This document shows, in pieces, positions 58,173 to 64,000 of a stretch of 64,000 bases of DNA. A program made the translations under genes and the position numbers. The stretch is from positions 186,001 through 250,000 of the forward strand of contig NZ_CP065218.1 in assembly GCF_015767675.1 (NCBI RefSeq), written 5' to 3'. The stretch's first letter is position 1. Each line of letters opens with the position of its first letter. The stretch is from Vibrio navarrensis. Lineage in GTDB: Bacteria > Pseudomonadota > Gammaproteobacteria > Enterobacterales > Vibrionaceae. The notes below the pieces were generated by a model, which was not told the DNA's origin, ran no database searches, and worked only from the letters and a program-made list of their open reading frames with translations.

Positions 58173-59168
58173 ATGGCCACACAATTCTTAGCTGATTCTC
58201 TCCAAGGTCTACGTGTGATTGACGCTTTGGATGTCGATGATTTACCCAGCGGCGAGCACAAATTCTGGTTTCGCGTTGCCAGCAACGCTTTATCTCAGTG
58301 GCAACATCTGCCTGTGCTGGTCTTTAAAGGTGAGAAACCGGGCAAAAAATTGCTCATCACTGCTGGCGTTCATGGCGATGAATACAACGGCGTACTCAGC
58401 GCACAAAAAGTGGCGCGTGATCTGGTCGGGCAGAGCTTAGCTGGCGTCGTGACTATCGTCCCCACCATCAACTTAAGTGGTTTGCTCAATCACAGTCGCG
58501 ATTTTCATTCCGCCGATCCAGACACGTCGGCCGTCAATCTCAACCGTCACTTTCCCGGCAATGCCAAAGGGAATGAAGCCAACCGCTACCTCGATACCTT
58601 GTGGCAAAAACTGTTAAAGCCCAACGCACAATTGGCCATCGATCTGCACACACAAACCAGCGGCGCAGCGTATCCTCTTTATGTTTTTGCCGATTTTCGC
58701 CTGCAAGCTTCGCTTGATATGGCTCGCTGGTTAAACCCAGATGCCATTCTCGATGACCCGGGAGATGCGGGCGTGTTAGAAACGGTCTGGAATCAACACG
58801 GTGTCCCCTGCATTACGGTTGAAGTGGGCATGGGGCGATACACGCAATTTGACCTTGTTGAACGTACAGCCACGGGAATCAATAACATTCTGACGCACTT
58901 GAAGATCAAAGACGGCGTCCCCTCAACGCCGATATCTTGCGTGCAAGGCAAAGAGATTATCTCACTGCGCGCCGAGGTGGGCGGCTTTGTCATTCCGCAG
59001 GTTGAGCTGCTACAAGCCGTTTCCCCGGGCCAATTGCTGGCTCTTCAGTACGACAGCTTTGGTGAAGAAATGGCTCGCTACACCGCGCCTGTCGCCGCGA
59101 CGGTTCTAAGCCACAACCTTGAACCCCTGCGCGCGCCGGGCGCTTTAGTGGTGCGTTTGATTCGCTAA
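58173..59168 (+). CDS. M14/aspartoacylase-like (succinylglutamate desuccinylase family) protein
   Basis: Zinc-dependent amidohydrolase or peptidase of 331 residues in the AstE/AspA superfamily. Zinc ligands appear as TAGVHGDEYNG (His67, Glu70) and the later AIDLHTQTSG His near residue 159. The catalytic Glu is in ITVEVGMG near residue 216. A C-terminal beta domain (GGFVIPQVELLQAVSPGQLLAL) is typical of the family. It would release an amino acid from an N-acyl or similar conjugate. It lies 98 bp upstream of a polar amino-acid ABC importer, but a strong hairpin lies between. Exact substrate is unknown. Confidence 0.88.
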   Translation: MATQFLADSLQGLRVIDALDVDDLPSGEHKFWFRVASNALSQWQHLPVLVFKGEKPGKKLLITAGVHGDEYNGVLSAQKVARDLVGQSLAGVVTIVPTINLSGLLNHSRDFHSADPDTSAVNLNRHFPGNAKGNEANRYLDTLWQKLLKPNAQLAIDLHTQTSGAAYPLYVFADFRLQASLDMARWLNPDAILDDPGDAGVLETVWNQHGVPCITVEVGMGRYTQFDLVERTATGINNILTHLKIKDGVPSTPISCVQGKEIISLRAEVGGFVIPQVELLQAVSPGQLLALQYDSFGEEMARYTAPVAATVLSHNLEPLRAPGALVVRLIR

Positions 59169-59174
59169 GCCCAC

Positions 59175-59200
59175 TCGCCTCTCAACACGTTGAGAGGCGA
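59175..59200 (+). terminator. Strong hairpin between the M14 gene and the ABC operon
   Basis: TCGCCTCTCAA (59175-59185) and TTGAGAGGCGA (59190-59200) form a perfect 11-bp stem with a CACG loop. No T tract follows, so termination may be partial. Confidence 0.5.
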
Positions 59201-59266
59201 AACGACTGATGAAATAGCTTATTGATTTTGCTAAGGTATGGTCAAAACAATAATCAAGAATAGCCA

Positions 59267-59989
59267 ATGAGCGTGATAGAGTTCTGCCAAGTCAGCAAGT
59301 GGTACGGTCAATTCCAAGCGTTAAAATCAATCTCGCTGTCCGTGCGCAAAGGGGAAATTCTCGTGATTTGCGGCCCATCCGGTTCGGGGAAATCGACGCT
59401 GATCCGCACAGTCAATGGCTTAGAATCGATCGACGCAGGAGAAATCCGTATTCTGCCCGATTTGCAGGAAAATCCTCAAAACCGTGGCAAAATCGGCATG
59501 GTTTTTCAACACTTCAATCTCTTTCCTCACCTGACAGTGAGACAGAACTTAACCCTGTCGCCGATGAGAACCTTGAAATTAAGTCGCCATGAAGCCAATC
59601 AAAGAGCAGAACAGTTGCTTGAACGAGTAAAAATCGCCGATCAAGCCGACAAATACCCAATCCAACTTTCTGGCGGGCAACAGCAGCGTGTGGCGATTGC
59701 ACGCTCTCTGTGCATGCAACCCGAGATTTTATTGTTTGACGAGCCAACATCGGCACTTGACCCAGAAACCATCAACGAAGTGCTGGATGTGATGGTTGAT
59801 CTGGCCAATGATGGCATCACCATGATGTGTGTCACGCATGAAATGGGCTTTGCACGCAAAGTCGCCCATCGCGTGGCGTTCATGGACGAAGGAGAAATAG
59901 TAGAAATCGCACCGCCAGAGCAACTTTTCTCGGCAGCGCAGCACCCGCGTACGCAACAATTTCTCCAACAAATTTTAGGTTCGAGGTAG
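59267..59989 (+). CDS. Polar amino-acid ABC transporter, ATP-binding protein
   Basis: ATPase of a PAAT-type importer (GlnQ/AotP/BztD-like), 240 residues. Walker A GPSGSGKSTLIRTVNGLE near residue 36, Q-loop MVFQHFNLFPHLTV, signature LSGGQQQRVAIARSL near 139, Walker B LLFDEPTSALDPE and switch His in VTHEMGFARKV. It starts the four-gene importer operon; the next ATG is 3 bp after its stop. The ribosome site is weak. Glutamate, glutamine, aspartate or a related polar amino acid is the expected substrate. Confidence 0.94.
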   Translation: MSVIEFCQVSKWYGQFQALKSISLSVRKGEILVICGPSGSGKSTLIRTVNGLESIDAGEIRILPDLQENPQNRGKIGMVFQHFNLFPHLTVRQNLTLSPMRTLKLSRHEANQRAEQLLERVKIADQADKYPIQLSGGQQQRVAIARSLCMQPEILLFDEPTSALDPETINEVLDVMVDLANDGITMMCVTHEMGFARKVAHRVAFMDEGEIVEIAPPEQLFSAAQHPRTQQFLQQILGSR

Positions 59990-59991
59990 CG

Positions 59992-60801
59992 ATGGTTAGC
60001 AATAAAGCCATGCGCTTAATTAAACCTATTCTGCTGGCAATGGTTCAAGCGCTGCTGATGTTTGCCGCACTGGTCTGGTTGCTCGATTCAGGAGCCAAAG
60101 CAATGGGCTATCAGTGGCAGTGGCATCGAGTTCCTGACTACATTCTCTTTTTTGAAGATGGCGAATGGTGGGCCGCTGAACTACTGCAAGGTCTTATGGT
60201 CACGTTGCAGCTCACTGCCATCAGCCTTCTTTTCACCTTGTTACTGGGGCTGACCACCGCCCTACTACGTCAGTCACGTTCGATTGTCGGCCGAGCCCTT
60301 GGCACTGGTTATGTCGCAGTGGTCAGAAACACACCGCTGCTGGTGCAAATTTACCTGCTCTATTTTGTTTTTGGCCCAGTCATTGGGCTGGATCGCTTTT
60401 CAACCGCCGTGCTCGCGCTAGCGCTGTTTCAAGGCGCTTATACTGCTGAGGTTTTGCGTGGCGGGCTCAACGGCATTGCGCAAGGGCAATACGAAGCAGC
60501 AAAATCACTTGGCTTGTCGACCTTCTTTACTTTCTACGATGTGATCTTACCGCAACTTTTGCAACGAACTCTCCCACCGTTGACCAATGAAATGGTGTCT
60601 CTGATCAAAAACTCGTCTATCGTCAGTGTGATGGCCATTTTCGATCTCACCACCCAAGGCAGGAATATCGTCTCTGAAACGGCAATGCCCTTTGAGATCT
60701 GGTTTAGTGTCGCTGCCATCTATCTGTTACTCACGTTAAGTCTGTCAGCACTTTCTGCTTGGCTGGAACATCGCCTCGGTGCTCGCTGGCGTTCACATTA
60801 A
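59992..60801 (+). CDS. Polar amino-acid ABC transporter, permease 1
   Basis: Inner-membrane subunit of the HisMQ/GltJK family, 269 residues. After an N-terminal helix come about five further helices. The PAAT motif AEVLRGGLNGIAQGQYEAAKSLGLS near residue 151 contacts the ATPase. GAGGTAGCG precedes the ATG, which is 3 bp after the ATPase stop, so translation is coupled. A longer periplasmic loop (LLDSGAKAMGYQWQWHRVPDYILFFEDGEWW) follows helix 1, like the glutamate/aspartate permeases. Confidence 0.92.
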   Translation: MVSNKAMRLIKPILLAMVQALLMFAALVWLLDSGAKAMGYQWQWHRVPDYILFFEDGEWWAAELLQGLMVTLQLTAISLLFTLLLGLTTALLRQSRSIVGRALGTGYVAVVRNTPLLVQIYLLYFVFGPVIGLDRFSTAVLALALFQGAYTAEVLRGGLNGIAQGQYEAAKSLGLSTFFTFYDVILPQLLQRTLPPLTNEMVSLIKNSSIVSVMAIFDLTTQGRNIVSETAMPFEIWFSVAAIYLLLTLSLSALSAWLEHRLGARWRSH

Positions 60802-60821
60802 ACACATTTAAGGGAAGAAGC

Positions 60822-61664
60822 ATGAAACTGTTTAAACACCGAATCGCTCGCTTAAGTATTGCAGGGCTTCTCACTGGCCTACTCGGGATCAGCCTGACCA
60901 CACCATCACTGGCTAGCGAAAGTACAACTGCCAACCTCGATAGTATCAATCAACGCGGTACGCTGCGTGTTGGTATGTCTACCTTCGTTCCATGGGCAAT
61001 GCGTAACAAACAAGGAGAACTGATTGGCTTTGAAATTGATGTCGCCAAGCGCTTAGCGGCTGATTCCGGCTGGAAAGTCGAATTTGTTCCAACCGCTTGG
61101 GATGGCATCATTCCCGCTCTCTTAGCAAAGAAATTTGACGTCATCATCGGCGGTATGTCCGTCACCCCAGAGCGTTCAAAAAGCGTGCTGTTTACTGCGC
61201 CCTATTCTCACTCCGGCGTGCAAATTGCAGCCAGTAAAACGCTAGCAGCCGATTTCACCTCGATGGAAAAATTCAATTCGCGCCGGGTGAACATCGCCGC
61301 TAGACGAGGCGCATTTACCGTGCAAGTGGCCCGCGAAACCTTCCCGAAAGCAACCATTCTACAGTTTGATGACGATGCTCAAGCGTTCCAAGAAGTGATC
61401 AACGGTAATGCTCACGCCGTAATTGCCTCCAGCCCAAAACCTGAACACGAAACCATTAAACATAGCGATAAACTGTTCCTGCCGTTTAGCGAGCGCCTTG
61501 CCAAAGGCAATGAAGCGTTTGCGGTGCGCCTTGGGGAAGAAGACAAAAAAGCCTTTTTCGACACTTGGATCCAAACGCGCATGGCCGATGGCTGGTTGCA
61601 ACAACGTTACGAGTACTGGTTCTCGACGTTAGATTGGCAAGATCAGATTGCATCGGGCCAATAA
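60822..61664 (+). CDS. Polar amino-acid ABC transporter, periplasmic binding protein
   Basis: Solute-binding protein of SBP family 3, 280 residues. The signal peptide is hydrophobic (ARLSIAGLLTGLLGISLTTPSLA, cut before SES). The mature part opens LDSINQRGTLRVGMSTFVPWAM and has GFEIDVAKRLAADSG and DVIIGGMSVTPERSKSVLFTAPYSHSG, all typical of the family. The start at 60822 is used because AAGGGAAGAAG precedes it; a longer reading overlaps the upstream gene by 43 bases. It lies between the two permease genes. Confidence 0.94.
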   Translation: MKLFKHRIARLSIAGLLTGLLGISLTTPSLASESTTANLDSINQRGTLRVGMSTFVPWAMRNKQGELIGFEIDVAKRLAADSGWKVEFVPTAWDGIIPALLAKKFDVIIGGMSVTPERSKSVLFTAPYSHSGVQIAASKTLAADFTSMEKFNSRRVNIAARRGAFTVQVARETFPKATILQFDDDAQAFQEVINGNAHAVIASSPKPEHETIKHSDKLFLPFSERLAKGNEAFAVRLGEEDKKAFFDTWIQTRMADGWLQQRYEYWFSTLDWQDQIASGQ

Positions 61665-61667
61665 CCT

Positions 61668-62561
61668 ATGACGGTTAAATCGCATCCACCTTTTCGCTAT
61701 AAACTCAGCCCGCTGGATGTCGGGCTGAGCCTCTTAATTATTGGCCTGCTGGCTTGGCTCTACCACCGTTCTTCAGTTGGCATTCATTATCAGTGGCATT
61801 GGCAAGAGGCGCTTGAACTCATTTTCACTCCGCGCGCCGATGGCAGTTTGCCATACTTTTTTCAAGGAGTGCTTGCCACGTTGAGGCTAAGTTGTTGGTC
61901 GATGCTACTGGCTTTGATACTGGGCACCTTGATTGGCATTGCCAGAACAAGCGAACGTTCGATGCTGCGCGTTCCTGCCAATGCGTTTGTGCAGTTAATC
62001 CGTAATATTCCACCATTGGTGTTTGTCTTTATTTTCTACTTCTTTATTTCTAACCAACTTATTCCGTTACTTGGTTTGGAAACACTTTTGCGCAATTACC
62101 CAGCAACGCCACCAGCGGCGATAACTTGGCTGTTTGGCCCCGCCAATTTGTGGGAAAACTTGCTCTCCGGTGTGATGTGTCTCGGTTTGCTCTCTTCGGC
62201 TTACATTGCCGAAATCGTTCGCGCAGGACTGCGTAGCATTGCCAAAGGTCAGTGGGAAGCTGCGGATTCACTTGGCCTCTCCGCTTGGGTCAAGTATCGT
62301 TTTGTGATTGGTCCACAAGTATTGGCATCCATTACGCCAGCGTTAGCAGGGCAAACTATCTCGCTGGTGAAAGAAACCTCTATCGTCTCTTTGATTTCCA
62401 TTCAAGAGCTAACCTTTGTGGGCAGTGAGGTCGCCAACTCTTCCGGTTTTATTTTCGAAATTTGGCTGATTGTCGGTTTTTGCTATCTGCTGCTTTGTTT
62501 CTCTTTGTCTACCGTGTTCAAGCGTATTGAACTGCGCAGCTTAAAGTATTTACGCCGTTAG
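61668..62561 (+). CDS. Polar amino-acid ABC transporter, permease 2
   Basis: Second inner-membrane subunit, 297 residues. Helix 1 is LDVGLSLLIIGLLAWLYHRS, followed by a periplasmic stretch (HYQWHWQEALELIF) and the PAAT core. The ATPase-contact motif is AEIVRAGLRSIAKGQWEAADSLGLS near residue 184, and NIPPLVFVFIFYFF near residue 110 matches GltJ/AapQ-type permeases. It starts 3 bp after the binding-protein stop and completes the importer. Confidence 0.93.
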   Translation: MTVKSHPPFRYKLSPLDVGLSLLIIGLLAWLYHRSSVGIHYQWHWQEALELIFTPRADGSLPYFFQGVLATLRLSCWSMLLALILGTLIGIARTSERSMLRVPANAFVQLIRNIPPLVFVFIFYFFISNQLIPLLGLETLLRNYPATPPAAITWLFGPANLWENLLSGVMCLGLLSSAYIAEIVRAGLRSIAKGQWEAADSLGLSAWVKYRFVIGPQVLASITPALAGQTISLVKETSIVSLISIQELTFVGSEVANSSGFIFEIWLIVGFCYLLLCFSLSTVFKRIELRSLKYLRR

Positions 62562-62609
62562 AGCGTCTTATAGCAAACAGGGTTTAAGAAAAACTCCTCT
62601 CGTCCGTTA

Positions 62610-62954
62610 ATGAGTGCTTACCTCGTGGCGAGAGAAAATGGTGAAGAATTGGACTATCCGCAGGATGCCGCTCGTGTGCTGTACAAAAATGATTTTGATG
62701 GTTTGTATCTTCGCCTTGAAAAAGCCTCCACAACCAATAATCTTGATCGCTTAGTCGTAGAAATTGACAAGCTGGCGTCTGAGTTACCCGCTAACTTCAA
62801 TGATATCGCTGAGCTGCGCTTTCAAACTGCCAACAAGTATTTGCAGTTTTCAGATATCCTGCTTAAAAAGCGCCAAGCCAATAATGCGCGCAGTGCGATG
62901 AAAAAAGCCAATGAACTGCTTCAGCAAATCGAGCGTGGTAACCTAAAAAGCTAA
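62610..62954 (+). CDS. Small helical protein of unknown function
   Basis: A 114-residue, mostly helical, charged protein I do not recognise. No signal peptide or membrane segment. Helical segments are DAARVLYKNDFDGLYLRLEK, NLDRLVVEIDKLASEL and LKKRQANNARSAMKKANELLQQIERG. The ribosome site before its ATG is poor, and it lies 48 bp after the importer operon. A perfect 12-bp hairpin follows. Composition looks coding and like its neighbours. Confidence 0.6.
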   Translation: MSAYLVARENGEELDYPQDAARVLYKNDFDGLYLRLEKASTTNNLDRLVVEIDKLASELPANFNDIAELRFQTANKYLQFSDILLKKRQANNARSAMKKANELLQQIERGNLKS

Positions 62955-62961
62955 CTTTGCA

Positions 62962-62997
62962 AAACGCCATAAAACGAATGTCTTTATGGCGTTTCTG
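62962..62997 (+). terminator. Intrinsic terminator before the PPC-domain gene
   Basis: AAACGCCATAAA (62962-62973) and TTTATGGCGTTT (62983-62994) form a perfect 12-bp stem with a 9-base loop. The right arm itself ends in TTT. Confidence 0.75.
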
Positions 62998-63015
62998 AAA
63001 ATTAACAGGACAATC

Positions 63016-63411
63016 ATGGCAATCAATATTCTGGTCACTCGCCTTACGCGCGGTGACGATTTGAAAAAAGCGCTGGCTGACATAGTCACCAAGCACTCTA
63101 TTCGTGCGGGCAGTATCACCTCGTGTGTGGGCTCACTCTCTGCGCTGAACATCCGCCTTGCGGGCGCTGAGCAAACGTTGTCACTTGAGGCACCTTTTGA
63201 GCTGGTTTCGTTGATGGGGACACTAACGGCCAATCACCAGCATGTGCATATTGCGGTGTCTGACACACAGGGCCGCGTTTGGGGCGGACATCTTCTTGAG
63301 GGCTGTTTGATTGACACCACCGCTGAGCTCATCATTCATCACTATCCCGACTTAGTCTTTCAGCGAGCATTTGACGAGCAGACTGGATTTAGCGAATTGG
63401 TTGCCGATTAG
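63016..63411 (+). CDS. PPC-domain (DUF296) protein
   Basis: A 131-residue PPC/DUF296 protein, a fold found in plant AT-hook regulators and bacterial stand-alone trimers. Signature parts are LVTRLTRGDDLKKALADIV, SITSCVGSLSALNIRLAG, the GTLTANHQHVHIAVSDTQGRVWGGHLLEGC block with two His and the glycine-rich loop, and the C-terminal VFQRAFDEQTGFSEL. The ATG at 63016 has ACAGGA upstream. A longer reading from 62986 overlaps the terminator hairpin and is rejected. Function in bacteria is unknown. Confidence 0.88.
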   Translation: MAINILVTRLTRGDDLKKALADIVTKHSIRAGSITSCVGSLSALNIRLAGAEQTLSLEAPFELVSLMGTLTANHQHVHIAVSDTQGRVWGGHLLEGCLIDTTAELIIHHYPDLVFQRAFDEQTGFSELVAD

Positions 63412-63477
63412 AACTCTCGCCACCCACCCCACTTTGCACTTTAAAACGCAAAGGCGGGGGGATGTTCGTCTGCTTGG

Positions 63478-64000
63478 CTAGCGTAGCTGCTGGTTAAAGA
63501 AGCCAAGCGTACGCTGCCAAGCCAACTCTGCCTCTTCTTTCGCGTAGCGTGCGGTCGAATCGTTGTGGAAACCATGATTAACATTGGCGTAGATAAACGC
63601 TTGATAGTTGGCATTGATCGCTTTGAGGTCCGCCTCGTAATCTGGCCAAGTATCATTGACTCGTTTATCCAGCTCGGCAAAGTGCAGCATCAGCGGCGCT
63701 TTGATGCTCCGGCGCAGAGACTTAGCCGCGGGTGTACCATAAAATGGAACGCCTGCATTCAATTCTTCACCCAGCACCGCTGCCAACAGATTGACCACGT
63801 AACCGCCGAAGCAAAAACCAACGGCACCCAGCTTACCGCTACTATTTGGATGTGACTTGAGATATTGAGCGGCAGCAATAAAATCTTGCTCCACTTTCTC
63901 TCTGTCGAGGCTTTTTTGCATCTCTCGCCCCTGATCATCATTGCCGGGGTAGCCACCCAGCGGCGCTAATGCATCCGGAGCAAAAGCAATAAAACCCACT
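63478..64000 (-). CDS. Dienelactone hydrolase family protein, 5' end outside the window
   Basis: Alpha/beta hydrolase of the DLH family, running off the window edge; about 174 C-terminal codons are visible. The catalytic triad can be placed as Cys in AVGFCFGGYVVNLLAAVLG, Asp in LMLHFAELDKRVNDTWP and His in ANVNHGFHND. The family hydrolyses dienelactones or other small esters; the substrate is unknown. The N-terminal part, normally about 60-80 residues, is missing, and the internal Met at the window edge is not the start. It is convergent with the PPC-domain gene. Confidence 0.9.
   Translation of the reverse strand, partial: VGFIAFAPDALAPLGGYPGNDDQGREMQKSLDREKVEQDFIAAAQYLKSHPNSSGKLGAVGFCFGGYVVNLLAAVLGEELNAGVPFYGTPAAKSLRRSIKAPLMLHFAELDKRVNDTWPDYEADLKAINANYQAFIYANVNHGFHNDSTARYAKEEAELAWQRTLGFFNQQLR

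Overview
The window looks like part of a Vibrio chromosome, probably the smaller replicon. The best fit is V. vulnificus or a close lactose-positive relative. The reasons are a cqsA/cqsS CAI-1 quorum-sensing pair, a glycine-cleavage locus organised as gcvT / XRE regulator / glyA-gcvH-gcvP, moderate GC, and a complete galactoside-use cluster containing lacZ. The species name is an inference from gene content; no database search was run.

Layout. 1-6.7 kb: glycine cleavage. gcvT (cut by the window edge) and an XRE-cupin regulator lie on the minus strand; glyA, gcvH and gcvP lie on the plus strand. A glycine-riboswitch-like leader precedes glyA, a PurR-like box lies upstream of gcvT, and a TTTCCTATAGGAAA palindrome occurs at three places around the regulator. 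6.7-10.4 kb: a porin with a CRP site and LacI-family operators, a DUF486 membrane protein and an Aer-like chemoreceptor. 10.8-27.9 kb: a galactoside regulon with galR, galETKM, a MelB-type symporter, GH36 alpha-galactosidase, lacZ beta-galactosidase and the mglBAC galactose ABC importer. GalR-type operators precede nearly every transcription unit.

28-37.7 kb: housekeeping and signalling genes, namely sbcDC, a large Reg_prop/Y_Y_Y/GGDEF sensor, an AEC transporter and the GTPase YlqF/RbgA. 38-41.3 kb: convergent cqsA and cqsS. 41.5-45 kb: a GNAT acetyltransferase, a fatty-acid desaturase with a coiled-coil tail, cheV and a small membrane protein. 45.3-51.3 kb: the ribose operon rbsDACBKR with a perfect RbsR-type operator upstream. 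51.5-56.2 kb: a LysE exporter, Mpo1-like and MmcQ/YjbR proteins, and ravA-viaA. 56.5-64 kb: a Nudix hydrolase, threonine aldolase, an M14/aspartoacylase-like enzyme, a polar amino-acid ABC importer, a small unknown protein, a PPC-domain protein and a dienelactone hydrolase cut by the window end.

Working together, the symporter and Mgl importer bring in galactosides and galactose, AgaA and LacZ release galactose, GalM/K/T/E feed it into the Leloir pathway, and one GalR-like repressor with CRP probably controls the whole set. No lacI or lacY is present. I saw no tRNA, rRNA, CRISPR array, insertion sequence or prophage. The most interesting unexplained element is the layered control of the glycine-cleavage locus.
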